From assembly GCA_030248215.1 (NCBI GenBank), contig JASANG010001941.1:62001-126000 (forward strand): a DNA stretch of 64,000 nt, read 5' to 3'. This DNA is from Enoplolaimus lenunculus (taxonomy: Eukaryota > Nematoda > Enoplea > Enoplida > Thoracostomopsidae). The position numbers and the translations under genes are program-made. Position 1 is the first letter of the stretch. The number at the start of each line of letters is the position of its first letter. Positions 11,001 to 26,000 of this stretch are shown here, piece by piece. Under the pieces are notes generated by a model. The model did no database searches, had not been told where the DNA came from, and saw only the letters and a program-made list of their open reading frames with translations.

Positions 11001-14000
11001 TAGTTATCTTATCTTTAAGACAATTTGTTTTAAAATTTTAAAATCTTAATTGTTACTTTTTTGCACTGCGTTTGCTTATTGGCCACTGGGCAGTTGTGGT
11101 CGTATTTTCAGCAGGAAAAATAACGGTGTTTTCATCTGGTGAATGTATAGGCCCATGTAAAGATCAGGGGCGGAACGTTTTTCTGTGACACTGTAATAGC
11201 GTACGTTTAAGCTTTTGTGTAATTTGTTGTTTAACGTCTATAATCAAAGGTAATTGCGGAACGTTTAATAGTTCAATTACGAATTACTTCTAATTAATTA
11301 ACGCTACATTTTCAATTGATACTATGACATACCAGCAAGCTAACTAGCGATATTTATAATCCATCGTTCGAAGGAGTGTATTTCAGCTGTGATAACTCAC
11401 TTATTTCAGTAGCCAATCCGAAATTAGAGTTTAAATTCTGCTTTACCAATGTTGAAGCTGAAAATGTTCAAATTTTCGACGTGCATCATTTCAGCGTAGA
11501 ACAAATAAGTTTGTTTTTGTATGCGATTATTATTACGCAGATTTAAAGTAATTTGTATTATTAAGAAACCGCCCGTATAAGTCATCCTTGTTCACCCTTT
11601 AGCAGGGTACAACCATAGCTCTGCCTCCGGCTCCGGCTGCGGCTCCGGTAAAATTTTGCCGGAGGTTTCGGCAATTTCGGTAGTAACACTTTGCATAATT
11701 TTGCAAAATTTATCTGTTTGAACAGTTTCGTTTTACTTTTGTCACAATTTTCAGGAAAGAATTTCCGAAAATTCGCAGAAAACAAATTAACAACATATTG
11801 CAGATATTGGCTAAAATTAACCAGTTAACCAGCATCGTTACTACCTAATTTCGCCTCACCGCCGGCTCTGGCTCCGGTTCCGGCAAATGTCGTTGACCTC
11901 CGGCTCCGTCTCCGACATTTTTCACCTCCGGTTACGACCTGCCTTTTAGCTTTAACTGTTGTAAAACCGTGGTCTGGTCCACGCGCCTTGAAGGGTATCA
12001 CGACTATTCGTCGCCGAACAACTTGTTATCCGACATTTCATCGACTCGACAATTTGTCGCCCATCATTATGCGTAGGTTTAGGCTTAGGCGTTATTAGGC
12101 TTAGGCTTAGGCGTTATTATGCTGAGGCGTTATTAGGCTTAAACATTATATACGCTTAGGATTATGCTTAGATATATTAATAGGCTTTATGGCATTTATA
12201 GGGCGACAAGTGGTCGGGCGACGAATTGTTGTAGATTTGCGTTGAAATGTTGCCGTTGCAAATTTGAACGCCACTAATTGACCATAATGAAAATAAGAAT
12301 AGTTTTCAAATGAATTCATTCACTGATCTCTGTATAAATATTCGAGGCCTTCTGCTAAGCTGAAAACGACGTGAAAATAAGAACAGTTTTCAATGAATTC
12401 ATACGCTGATCCTTGTAAATATTAGAGGCGTTCCGCTACATTGACACCTACGGCCCCAGTGAAATCACTGGGCAGAGAACGCTTGTCAGTGTTCATATCC
12501 AGCTGAATTTCAGTGTTGTTGCCTTTAGAAACCGTTGAATGTTCATTTTGACCCAGCTCCAAATTCCCATATGGCTCATTTAACGCGTCGAGTTTTCACT
12601 TTTTTGACATTTAGATTGTGTAAGAATGGCACAGCTTGAAACTGGTTTAGTGCAAGGGTCATATGCGAGGGTGGTACACTACAAAAAATGGTGAGTCAAA
12701 TTGATTCTATCCGAAATAGGATCTAAGGAAGCACACAAACTGAGTCAAATTCGACTCTGCCTGTGTCAAAACTGCGACTCAGTGAGTCGAATTTGAATCA
12801 GGCAGAGTGGAATTTGACTCAGTTTGTGTTGTTCCGTAGAGCCTATTTCGGAAAGTGTCAATTTGATTCACCATTTTTTGCTGTGTATGAAGATTGTCAC
12901 ATAGCCACGGGGGTAAGGCAGCTCCGACCCGCAGGAAAATAAAAAGTCTGTGGTAATAATTTATCTCATATTAAACTAAGCGAAATTAGCTATGCCTAGC
13001 TAGGTATTTTTGACCCCCTCTTAAACATAATAAGCTACTGACTCTCTGTGACCATAAATTTTTCTCGCTCGCTGGGCTTGCTTATAAATGAAATCAGGCC
13101 AATTTCATTGGTTCCAAACAGTGCCAGCTTATTGGTTGGATTAAGGCGATCCTTAAACGCTTGAGGCTTAATCTATTTTATCTCTGTGCAGGGTATTCAA
13201 GGATTAATCGGAAGATAAGAATTAAGCTTCAACTAATTTATGGTCAGGATTTAGTAATATCGTAGTCGCAATGATCTGTGGGATGCTAAGAGACCTTCCA
13301 TCCTCTTCATGAGAACCATGCTAATTTGTATTCGTCAAATATCAATGCAAGCTGGATTAAATCATCATTAACAATTGGCCAATGCTATTTTACAAATAAA
13401 TATTCAACGTTAACGATTGGACAATGCTATTTTAGAAATAAATATTCATCGTTAACGATTGGCCAACGCTATTTTAAAAATAAATATTCTAACGGTTCTT
13501 TTTGCTGCCGAATTCAACCTGTATTCGAATCTTTTTGAATGAATTGTTTTTGAACCTAAGTATTTTTTTTAATTTTGCTACAACGGCGAGCTAAATACTA
13601 AAAGCTGTTTAAGCCTGAATTTTATTTGGCCCATATTCTCAAATCTGTATAGCAACTATAATCATTTAGTAATAGGTTTTTAAACTCACTAACTATAGCA
13701 GTTGTTGAACTCAAATTGTGCAGGCGTAGAGCAAATCATGTGCGAAAGATGTGCCGAATTTTGTACGTCAACATTTCCTGGTGCGAAAGTTTACAAGAGT
13801 ATAACAACAACTTTTGATAGGTGCACATTTGAGAATACGGGTCCAAAACCTATCGCTAACTGTTGATATTCGCTATAACCTAATAAGTAAAATATCTTTA
13901 GCTTAATCGTATCGTTGTGGCTGACAATTTCCGTTTTTTTTCTAAAATCGTAGGCAAACTGTTTTTAATATGTAAACAGTTTTTGTACACCACTCAGACC

Positions 14001-17000
14001 CGTGGCCAGCTAACTTTGCTGGGGGGGCTAAAAATTTTCAGGAGAGGCATTCAAGGGTTTTCTATGACTTACAAGCAAGGTTGAAAATTTTTTAGGGAGG
14101 TCAAAATTTTCTCAGGGGGGCTGATCCCCTGTGGTCCCCCCTTGGCTACGGGCCCGACACCACTGAAAAATTAACCTCTTTCAATTTAAGACATGCATAC
14201 TCTTTAAAGGATCAGGCGAAACTCCGTAATCCACATCAAAGTTCCAATCCTATGAATTGGAAAATTGAAATTTTAAACCGAATTAGAATTTTGCTATAAA
14301 ATGTGAACTTTCTTTGTAAAAATTTTCAAATATTTTTAACCTGTTATTTTTAAGCATGTTCGACTGGTTTTATTAACCTAAAATAGCAAACAACGTCGCA
14401 TACCAAATGCAAACTGAAACAAATGAATTAGGGTTATTTATTGCTTTGTAATTCAGCAAAAAAAGGTTTGCCATAATGGCCTTCGCACGCCATAAACCCT
14501 GATGTTTTTAAGTCTTTGAACCCTTTTTTGAAAGTTTAAGTTCATGTTTAAAAATTGACACAACAGAGAATTGTATTTGAAGATATATATGTATATATAC
14601 ATATATATTTATATATATTTATATATACATATATAATATATAGTAGCTAGTCGCGGAATCCAGAATGTTTCGGTGGCAGCGGTTTTTGTAAAGGCAGCAG
14701 CAAATTTACCTCTTTTCCAGTAACTGCCCGCCAGACGGTGTTTACCTCAAACTTGTCCAATTTTCACGATTTTTGCACATTTGAGCTTTTCATGACCTCT
14801 CCTAAACGTTTCACAATGAAATTTGACTTTTTAAATAATTCGAATTTTTTTCCGGTCCAAATTTTGCCGCACACATTTTCAAACACCGCTCAAGAATAGT
14901 TTCAGTTTCCAATTTTGCTTGCTAATACCTTATAATGACAGCTTGATACCGGCTGTAGGTGTAACAGTATGAAATTTAGAAAAAGTTTTCATTTTATTTA
15001 TCTAATTTTATGTTTGATGAATAAATTATTATGAATCGAATACCTGTCATCTTGCAGACGAAGAGAACAGAATACATGAAAACAGGAAAATAGAGTAGAA
15101 CCGCAACCTAGCACGATGTGTTTGAAATGGCTGAAAATGTTTCAGAAGGGGACAGTCTAATACTTGTCGTAGCCAAAACCGTTGTGGTCAAATTTTTGCT
15201 TTGGCTAAACTATGGTTATTTACGGTACCAATTTAGTTATGGGTTCCGGTGTTTTGTCTAGTTTGTATACCGAAATCAATCAGTGATATTTTTGCTGTTC
15301 GCAATGCTTCAAGTAGCTTCCACTGTAAATGCTGCTGAGTTGATTAATCAAGTCAGAGAGCGAATTAGTTATTTCTGGTTATTTCTGAGGTGAAAGCAGT
15401 AAACGTTAACTCGCTCTGAGTTGATTTAATTCCGGGTTAGTTGATAAATTAACTCAGAATGAGTTCATTTAATTCAGAATTACAGAGCTGAGGCTTCTGA
15501 GTGGATTCAACTCATTCTATGTTAAAATCAACTCACTGGAATTTACAATGTACCTTTCAAGGTTCAGTGTGAAGTAGGCGTTAGAACCGAAATTTACATT
15601 CACTCAAACTACAAATTAAGTCTGGTTGCCATATGAACATCCATTAGTTCCGCAATGGGTGTTTTGGGCAAGGTTACAAGCGGGGCGCATGAAAAGATCA
15701 GGGGCGGAACGTTTTTCTATGGGACTAGAAAAGAGTAAGCTTAAAATTTAGACTATTTTTTTGCTTGGCTTATGCTTAGCTTTACACTGTAAAAATGGTG
15801 AGTCAAATTGACTCTCCCAAATAGGCTTTTCCCGACTGCACAAACTAAGTCACATTCGACTCCACCAGAGTCAAATTCGACTCACTGAGCGATTCAGTGA
15901 AATTCCAATTTTGACTCAGTTTGTGTAGTCAAAAAAACCTATTTCGGAGAGAGTCAATTTGTTTCACCATTTTTTGCAGTGTAGGCTTAGGCTTAGGCTT
16001 AGGCTCAGGAATAAACTCATTCTTACGCTTAAACATAGGCTTAGGTTTAGGCTTAGGAATATGCTTATAATACTGTTCTGCCTCTGTTCGTTACATTGGC
16101 CCAAGCGGGTATACCTGGCAGACGCAAAATTATTTTATCCGCAACCCGCATTTACCAGTCCTTGTTTTGGCTTTTGTTAAGAAAAAAATTGTTTTATCAT
16201 ACAAAATGAATTCTTTTCGAATGAAACAATTTAATGCCTATTTTTCACAGGAACGGTAAAACAACTTTAAAGCCCAATTCACACGTACAAGTATGTGCAG
16301 CGAGAACTCGCAACTGCAACTTGCACGGAATACTTGCCGCTGCAAGTATTTTCAAGGGTACAGCACTTTTATTCTGAATCTTGACATGAATTTATATGAA
16401 TAATTGGCAGACAACAGCAATAAATATCAAGCAGAAGCTATAAAGTATCAGTTCAGCCAGTGATGATGAATTAATTACGCTTGCAAGGTTATTCATACCT
16501 ATGAATTTATTGTTGGCGCATATTCATCATGAATTATTTGCAGCGGCAAGTTTTTCGGATGAAATTTTGCAACAAAATTAGCAGCTTCATGTTTTAGCTG
16601 CAAGAAACATTCAAACGTAATGAAGGATTTACTCGATATTTAACTGACCTAAAAACCATTTCGTACCAATATACATTCTATTCAGTGCTGAAAAGACTGC
16701 AATAATGATATTTGAATTAATTCATGCGCCTTGAATAGATTTAAAAGTCTGATTTAATTCAAAAAGGACTAAGCAACACAGTTTTTGATCGACCAATCAA
16801 AATGCAGGAGCAAGAAATTCAAGCGACATGGAACTGCGTTTTTACTTAACCATGGAAATTGTGTTGCCATTTTGTCCAAACGTTTCTGGTTGTGGCGCTG
16901 TTAGACTGAGGTTGATGTTGCTATTTTGAAAACGACTGATTAAAATTTTTTTATAAACGTCAACTTTGTAACGATGCAACTGTCAGTTTGAATTTGGTTT

Positions 17001-20000
17001 AAATTTTCGATAAATATTTAAATAATTTCATAATACCAATTTACCTAAAATGTTTTTGTTATTTTATCTCCGGCCTTTTTTCTGTTCAAAATAGTCTAAA
17101 AGTTTATCAGAGATTTAGAAAAATGGGTTTGGTATGCTTTATTTTTATTGAATTAGTGGGCCATGTAAAGATCAGGGGCGAAACGTTTTTCTGTGGGACT
17201 AGAAAAGAGTAAGCATAAAGCTTTAGAATAATTTTTTTTTGCTTGGCTTAGGCTTAGGCTTAGGCTTAGAAAAAACTCATTCTTACGCTTAGGCTTAGGC
17301 TTAGGCTTAGGCTTAGACTTAGGCTTAGGCTTAGGCTTAGACTTAGGCTTAGGCTTAGTAATATGCTTATAATACTGCTCGGTCAATTAGTGCACGGGAA
17401 CAAACCTAAACTGTCAAATAAGCCTAAACGAGTGTCTTTGCTACGTTCACTATCACTGCAAAAAATGGTGAGTCAAATTCACTCTGTTCAAAATTGGCTT
17501 TTTCGGACTACACAAACTGAGTCGAATTCGACCCTGTTAGAATCTAATTCAACTCACTCGGTCGCACGTTTGACTCTGGCGGAGTCGAACTTGACTCAGT
17601 TTGTGTAGGGCCGTACAGCCTATTCCGAAGAGAGTCAATTTGACTCACCATTTTTTGCAGTGTACAAGCTAAAAATAATGACTGTGCGCCGTAATTAAGA
17701 TGAAAAAATTTACATTTTTAAAAATAATAACTGATTAAACTGTTTTCATTGATTTGTCGCTGTCGAACAATTCTTATTGCCATTAAGGTTTAAAATAATT
17801 ATTTTTTCAATTTAGGCAACTGTGCGCAACCATGAGATTTGCATAAAATTCTGTGATTGAAGCGCTCGATGACAAAAGTGAACATTTGTGCTGATAAATT
17901 TGAGGGCCCATGTATAGAACAGGGCCGGAACAGTAGTATAAGCATATTCCTAAACCTAAGCCTAAACCTAAACCTAAGCCTAAGCCTAAGCCTAAGCCTA
18001 AGCCTAAGCGTATTAGACGAGCCTATTCCCAAGCCTAAACCTAAGCCTAAGCAAAAAATTGGTCTAAAGCTTAAACTAACTCTATTATAGACCCTCCGGA
18101 AAACGATCCGGCCCTGTTCTATACGTACATGGGCCAATTTGAGGATCATAGTTGCAACCGATTGAGAGGCTACAAATTAAAAAGTGTTGCGAAAATTCAT
18201 CAAAATTTCAAAGTTTTAAAATTTGAATCCGAAAATAAAAACAATATTTGACCTAAATTTGCGTTATATTTTACTTAAATTCAAGGTTGATTGAAAGTAT
18301 TTTTGCTGTCCAAAGTCGCATATTCGTGTTATGTTCAAGAGTGCTTTTGGTGTTTTAGTCCTGCACTAGGCGCAGTTAGACAAAAATACTAACTAGAACC
18401 AGGGTTAGAACTGGCCGGGTTTTTAGGCCCCGGACCCGGCACCATATTTTTTGGAGCACAAAACAAAACGTCAAACAAACGGTATTGCGGTTGCAAATCC
18501 AACATGCTTGCCATACATATCAATCTATCGTGGGAAAATATTAACAAAAAACATAAACGTTCCCATGTAAAGCGTCCAGCCGAATAGCAGAAAAACAATT
18601 TTAGACCAATGTCCATGTTTTGCGTGCTTCTGTTGTGTGAGTACTGAGTGGTGGATCTGGTCGACACCTCAGGGCTCAGACAAAATGATAAAAATTAACA
18701 ATTACAATTCCAAATGGATTGATTTTACCATCAAACTGAGCGTTGTCGCCACTAGCGGATGCAGAGGGGGCGGGAGGCGTACGCCCACCATCAGAAATTT
18801 TTTGTGATAAAACGGTAAAGTCCCTACCTTACAATTTTTTCTCTCAGAAAACGGTTTGCCAAAAATATGGTCCCTAATTTTACCCTCAGAAATTTTTTAT
18901 GAAAAAATGATAAGGTATTCTTTAGCTTACAATTTTCCCCATCTGGAAAATTTTTGGTGATGAAATGATAAAGTCCCCTACCTTACAATTTTTGTGTTCC
19001 ACAACATTTGCCACCCCGCCCCCCCGTCATAATTTCCTGGATCCGCCACTGGGGTTGCAATTGGTCACCGGTTAATTATATATTACGGCGGTTCTTGATG
19101 GAAACTGAAGATAACGTTCAATGATTTTTGATGTCACCATTACTCTGAAATCAGTCTCGGAGCCAATTGCAGAAGTATAGCCAAGCCATATATCCCACAA
19201 AAAGCAAAGAGAATCACCCTAGATTTGAAAAATGTCCTCATATTAACCATTTGTATACAAGCTTTTTACACGGCCAATAAAAATATTAAACACTATAAAA
19301 GCTTAGACTCTGGCATAGCAAACTGCTGCGATTTATTTTGGCTAGCGACCCAATCCCAACCCGCTTAGGCCCGCGGACCTAAAAAAGTGAGCGCAGCGCG
19401 GGTACGGCCCGGGCCGGTTCAAACCCTGAACTGGAACAATTATTGATCTTCTCCGGCGAGTCCCGCCCTTGCCATATTTTCCGACCTGCCATATTTTTTT
19501 GGACTCTTAGCACTGGGAAATTATTATATTTTTGTCCTAAGTCAACGGAGTATGGCTTATCTTTCAAGTTTTGTGTTTTTCATTCTGCAAAAGAGCATTG
19601 CCGAATGAACGTTTCGTTAAGTTCGGAAGAAAGGTTTAGGTTGATCTGCCTGAATGTTGCAAAATTTTAAACCAGACGAAGACGAACCAAACCAAAACGG
19701 TTTCCTTAAGATGAAACAGAATTTGTATTAATCGAAAATGTGCTTAAAGTACATAAAAATAATCGTTTTAGGTATGTTTTTTGACCCTCATAATAATTAT
19801 TTGGAGTCTCAGGATGTTACTCTGAGACCTACGAGCAAATTGATTGAGCATCCATGATGTATCTTTAATATTTAAATCACAATTAAGGCCCATGTTACTT
19901 TGAGTGGTGAACCATTTATTTCGCGCCACAATAATAGAGTAAGCTTAAGCTTTAGACTGATTTTTTGCTAAGGCTTAGACTTAAGCCTGTATTCTCAAAT

Positions 20001-23000
20001 GTGAGTCGCATGTATCACTAGTTGGTAATAGGTCTTGTAACTTTGGAACCAGTACATGGTGATGTTCGAAATGCATCACATTTTTCCCATTTGATTTGCT
20101 CTACTTCTTTACCAATTTTGAGATTTGCAACTGCAGATGTTCATCAGTTTGAAAACCTATCGCTGATGATAGGTGCAATACGCATTTGAGAATATGCACT
20201 GTAAATTCCAGAGAGTTGATTGTAACTCAGAATGAGTTAAATCAACTCAGAAGTCTGAGTTCTCAATTAGGTGTTTCAGAACTCACAATTGTGAATTGGT
20301 TCAACTCATTGTGAGTTAATTAATTAACTTACCCGGAATTAAATCAGCTCAAAATGAGTTAATGTTTATTATTAACTCAGAAATAACCAGAAATAACTAA
20401 TTTTCTCTCTGAGTTGATTAATCAACTCATTAAAGTTTACAGTGTGGGCCCTAGTTATAGGCCCATCCTTACGCTGAAGCTTAAGCTTAGGCTTAGGTTA
20501 AGGAATGATCAAATGCTGTTGTCACATTCCTCAAAGTGAAATTGGTAACAGAGGGTGTAAAAGTGTAATTTATTTTTATTCAAACTGTGAGCTTAAACTT
20601 TATAGCTATCTGGACCCCTTCAAGGGGGGTGTGTCCAGAGATTTAAACGATTTGCGTTCACTTGATGGTTATAACTCAAACTTAATAATGAATCATCTTG
20701 TAACATGTTTAATGTCAACAGTATTAATTCAGCAAAACTGCTACAACAGTAAGTTTTAAATATGGTCTTAAATCTTCAAGAGTTGAACGGTTTTTAACGG
20801 GCCCGTCCGTAACCAAGGGGGCAGGGGCCAGGGGTGCTGAACCCCCCTGGAAAAATATTGACCCCACTAGAGAATTTTCAATCTTGCTTGTAACTCATTG
20901 AAAACCCTTGAATGCTCCTTCTAAAAAACGTTTTAGCCTCTCTAGCAAGGTGAGCTGGCTACGGGCCTGGTTTTAAAGCTTGTTTTTCTTCTTAGTTTGT
21001 AGAGTTGTTTCGCTAATTTCAATTCCTTCAGTACCATGCAGCCGCGGATCCAGAAATTTCTAACGATGAGCGGGTGGAGGAAACCTGGCAAAAGTTATGA
21101 AACGCAATTTTTACCGTATGATGTATATGTGCTCATTTTCTGATGGTGAAATTGTACGGTGGTATGTACTGGTTGCAACATAAAGAAATAGGACTGGGTA
21201 TTAATTCTATTATTTTCATGTCTAATATCTTAAAATGAACGAAGATGTTTAGTGCGTGCTCACCTTGCTCGGGGGGCTAAAAATTTTTCTGGACGGCCAT
21301 TCAAGGGTTTTCAATGATTTACAAACAATTTTGAAAGTTTCTAGGGGGGCCAAAATTTTTCCAGGGGCCTGAGCGCCACCTGGTGCCCTCGGCTACGGGC
21401 CCGAGCACCACATGGATACACATATTTATATCAGATTTACTTGCAGGTTAAAATGTAGCTACCCCCATCCACCAAAAATTCAACTCGCTTTCTTATAATT
21501 TTAATTTTATAATTTTCAGATCCACAACGTTCGCTACTACGACATCAAAATGATTCAACATCGAAAAATATCACAAGTTATACGGCGTTCACAAATGTAT
21601 GGTTGAATAACGTTATTGATATATCGTCACGAGTTCGACGTCCAAGCTTTCATCTAAGCCGACAAGGAGTATCTGGATATCGAAATTCGTCTAATGATTT
21701 TGGCGACCAAAACCATACAAGAAATCGTAGATCAAGTGATTTTTCACTGCCATTAGGTAAGAAATTTTAATAAACTTTATATAAACAATAGTAGCTAAGT
21801 AATGATTGTTGAAAAACTTACACTGTAAATTCCAGTGAGTTGATTTCAACTCAGACTGAGTTGAATTGCTCCGGTTGAGTTAGGACTATCAGAACTCATA
21901 ATTCTGAATTGATATAACTCATTCTGATTTAATTAATCAACTTTCCCGGAATCAAATCGACTCAGAGTGAAAATCATATCAACTCAGAGTGAAAATCAAT
22001 TCAACTCAAAGTGAGTTAAAGTTTTCTGTTATTAACTCAGAAATAACTAACTTTCTGTCTGAGTTGATTAATTAATTCATTGGAATTTTACAGTGTAGTG
22101 AGTGTTTTCTAAAAGTTCACAGTTCAGTTCCTAGCTTGAAATTAGGACCCATATTCTCACAAATGCATATAGCACCTATCACCAGTTAGTAACACATTTT
22201 CAAACTAACGAACTGTTCTCAATTGCAGATTTCAAAATTTGCACCGAAGTAGTAAAAATCAAAAGTAATAAATGTGCTAAATTTCAAACCTCAACATTCT
22301 CGTTGTTCCAACGTTACAAGATCTATCACCAACTGGTTATAGGTGCTACTCACATTTGAGAATACGGGCTTCGATCTCAGATGAAATTAAAAAATATTAT
22401 TTTAGAAAACGATTTATAATGCGACGACTGATGTTCACGTCAGAATCAAACATTTATTTGTATACTGTATACGTTTCAGGAACGTAGCCAGCTCACCTTA
22501 CTACTGTATTGATCCAAATAAGAGGAGGGGACTGATATTTATTTGACCTCTGCAGAGGGTACCCTGTGTTATTGGGTTACGGACTGTTATTTATATTTAA
22601 CCCGCTTTCCACCGCGCTTGGTTACTGATATATATTCGGTATTGCAACTATCCGTTGAATACAACGTTATACTTAAGAAGAATGGACTCTAATGAAGGTC
22701 TGTGGACTCTATGTTATCCCCTTACAGAATCTTATTTAGGGATACAGATTCCGACTGATTGGGACTCTAAATGGGAACCCCTTCCTTATTACCCCCTCTC
22801 TTATTCGGGTCGCTACAATAAAGAGGCGGTAACAATTTTTCAGGACGAGCATACAAGGGTTTTGTGGACTTTACAAATAAGTTTAAAATTTTTCTAGGGG
22901 GAGGCAAAATTTTTCCAATGGGGGGCTAGGCTGAGCGTCCCTGCGCCCCCCGCCTGGGCTACGGATCCGATTCTTTTGGTGGTAAAAGTTGGTGTACCGT

Positions 23001-26000
23001 TTAAATTTCTGGGTGCGACTTGGAGTATTTGCGTTGATTTTAAACTTCAATTCGTTTTTAAAAATTTCAATTGAAACCATAAATGCAGAACTATAAAGGT
23101 AAATATGTTGTTTCAGGAATTTATTCACGTGATTATCACATAGAGTTACTTGTAGTTGCTGATTCGTTAATGAAACAATACCACGGTGATAACCTGGAAC
23201 ATTACGTTTTAACGCTTATGTCAATAGTAAGTTGGATGATAAATTTGGTTTAAAATCTTAAATATGAAATCCTAATCCAGTCAACCATTCGCCGAAGAAT
23301 GCAAAATATCAAACAACTTTGATATTTAAATTCAAGCTTCTTCAATAAATTCAAAAAGTCTGAATTAATTCATGAAGCGCTCAGCACCACGGCGATAACA
23401 TAGAACATGACGTTTTAACGGTTGTATCGATAGTAAACTAGGATAGCAAGTTTTAGTTAGAAACGCAGAAGAGTAGTTTTGATTTAGGTACCGTATTTTC
23501 AAATGTCTGTAGCACCTATTACCAGTTATCAATAGCTGTTCAAACACACCAACCGCAGCAGCCTATGGATTTTAACCCTTTCTCACATGAATATTTTCTA
23601 TTTCCCCTGAGACCTACTTTTATGCTAGGATTCGAAATCCAGTGACTGGAATGGGAGGCGTATACCATCACCAGTCAGCTATAGGAGCTTGACGCTCGAG
23701 CCCGAGGGGGCTCTCACGTCTTGTGGTGATTTAGTGCTATGTATACGTGTTGCAATTGTTAAACACGGTGCGATATATTATTTAACGTATATACATTGCG
23801 CTAAGTTGCCTATAGGCAACTCAATGTCAGAAGGGGTTAAGTTTAGTACACCAGCACAGTTAAGTTTAAGCCAAAAAACACTAAATTTCAAAACTCACCA
23901 TATCGTTGGTCAAAATTTACACAAGCTACATATCAGTACTAACGGATCCATGGGGGGCCATACGCCCCTACCCGTCAAAAAAATTTTCCTGCTAAAATGG
24001 TAAGGGTCTCCAGTGCCGGAGCAGGCAGGGGTGGAAGCTCACCCCAAATTCCAGGGTGGGGCTTCAAACTCGCGAGCGAGAAGCCAGAGTTACAATTTGC
24101 CACCTCAGAACATTGGCACATATGTTGTATACAGTTACATTTACGTTTCATAGCTGTTGCCAGTTCGGCCCACCGTCACAAACTTTTGGATCTACCGCTG
24201 CCTCTCTGCCGGTGGTGATAGGTACTAACACATTTGAATATACGGGCACCGGAGCTTAGCCAGAATTTTAATTTGGCACCCTGACCATCGTCTTGGTTCG
24301 CACCTGGTTAGGTGTCTGAGAAACGGAGGGAAACTGGACACTGTCCATTACGTTACAATTTTTGCGTTTCATAACATTTGCCAACCCGCTCCGCGTTAAA
24401 AATTTTTGGATCCGCCTCTGGGAATTGGCTTGCCATATTGAAATGCCGGTTTTATATTTTGTTCCCACTCTGCGAAAAATAAATGTATTAGCTATGTCAT
24501 TTTACGTTTTCAGGTTTCTTCAATATATCGTCATCCAAGTTTAGGACAGTCCATCAATATTGTCGTTGTTCGCTTGTTAATACTTGAAACAGAAGAAGTA
24601 AGTTGAAAGTATAGCTTGTCGTAGACCAAGTCGTAATTCAGCCCAATTCCGAATTGGGTTAGTCCATAGCGGAATTACGACTTTGACTAGCCCAAAGCGG
24701 AATTATGTTTGATAAAGCTGTGCGTTTTCTGATTGGTTACTTGATAGTCATACTCCTGTTTGATTCCACATTGTTCAGTAAAGATACTGTTTGGTAGCCA
24801 ACAAGTGCCGATTACTTAGCCAATCAGAAAAGTGTATCCGCGTCAGCCAATAGTATTTGAGTATGACACTACGGTAGTAACCAGTCACAAGGTGTGCACT
24901 TGTCCGCGTAGAAAGAATACGCTGTGAGCTAGCCCAAGTCGTATTTACGCCCTGTACTAGACGAATGCGGCCCAATTACTACTTGGACTACGACATAGCT
25001 TAAAGTATTTCAGCAGTTAATATCTTGTATTCAAATTTTGAGAAAGAATCTGCAATTTTTAACATTTTCCTAATATAAACAAAAAATATACAGAAGGCGA
25101 CCAGTGACCGGATATTAACAAAGCGGAAACACAAAGCGAAGGGCGGATCTAAATTATGCACCGACCGGAATTCCTGTTTGGAACCGACACAAATTTAAAC
25201 TTTTCATTGTAACACATCAATTTTAAAGATGTGTCGGAAGATTCCGGTTCGTTTCACTCGCAAATTCTTCAAAACCCAACCGTTACTATAACTGCTGGTT
25301 GCCGAGACGTTTCCCAATTGAAAATCCTGACTAGGCGCCGGGCCCATAGCCAAAGGGGCCCCAGGGGGGCTTAACACCCCTTGGAAAACGTTTGGCCCGC
25401 CCTAGAATATTTTCAATCTTGCTTGTAACTCAATAACAACTCTTGAATGCCTGAAAATTTTTTAGCCCCTCTCCCAGCAAAGGGACCTGGCAACGGTCCT
25501 GCTACGCGCCTGTATATTGTCCCAAAATGAAACTCTATCTTGTCTCGGTTGTGTCTCAGGTTGGTCCAAAAGTGACAACAAACGCCAAACAAACGTTGCG
25601 AAATTTTTGCCGTTGGCAGCAATCACTTAACGATCCTGATGATCAAAGTTATAGCCACCATGACGCGGCTGTTTTGTTGACCAGGTATATTTGTATGTTT
25701 TAGCAAAAATGTAATTGTTATACGTATAGAGTGACACTCGCCCCGAATCGCGACAAGAGTGTGCAACTCTTGGGGTCCCGTGTGCTACGTAGGTATGAGT
25801 TTACTAAATTAAAAAGTATAATTGTAAGCTTGGAATTGGTAATTTTTCTCGATAATGAAAAACTTAACGAATGCCCAGCCAATCCATGCTGAAACATGTG
25901 CAAGAGTACATAACCTCATTTCTGTATGGTAATAATCCACACATTAAGTTTTTTTACAAACAAGTGTAACGTGCGAACAGCATTCACTTAATTTCTAGGA

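Larger units (their letters stand above)
19887..20540. mobile_element. Family A' copy holding nested F and C elements
   Basis: Left GGCCCATGTTACTTTGAGTG and the TTAAGCTTTAGACTGATTTT core; right AGCTTAGGCTTAGGTTAAGG and CCTCAAAGTGAAATTGG. Between them lie F (19985-20194) and C (20197-20444), giving a three-level nest. Confidence 0.75.

Noticed and set aside
17245-17358. (TTAGGC)n as interstitial telomere or sign of a nematode chromosome end
   Set aside because: All such arrays are enclosed by the same family A or K element ends, so the hexamer belongs to the element.
23365-23450. Second copy of exon 5 (duplicated exon)
   Set aside because: It repeats only the last third of exon 5 in diverged form, with no acceptor in phase; it appears to be a local duplication.
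25741-25790. Reading resembling C-A-T-L-G as the missing catalytic segment
   Set aside because: The words around it (AGAGTGTGCAACTCTTG) belong to a dispersed repeat seen in family J copies; phases did not fit and exon 8 explains the segment.
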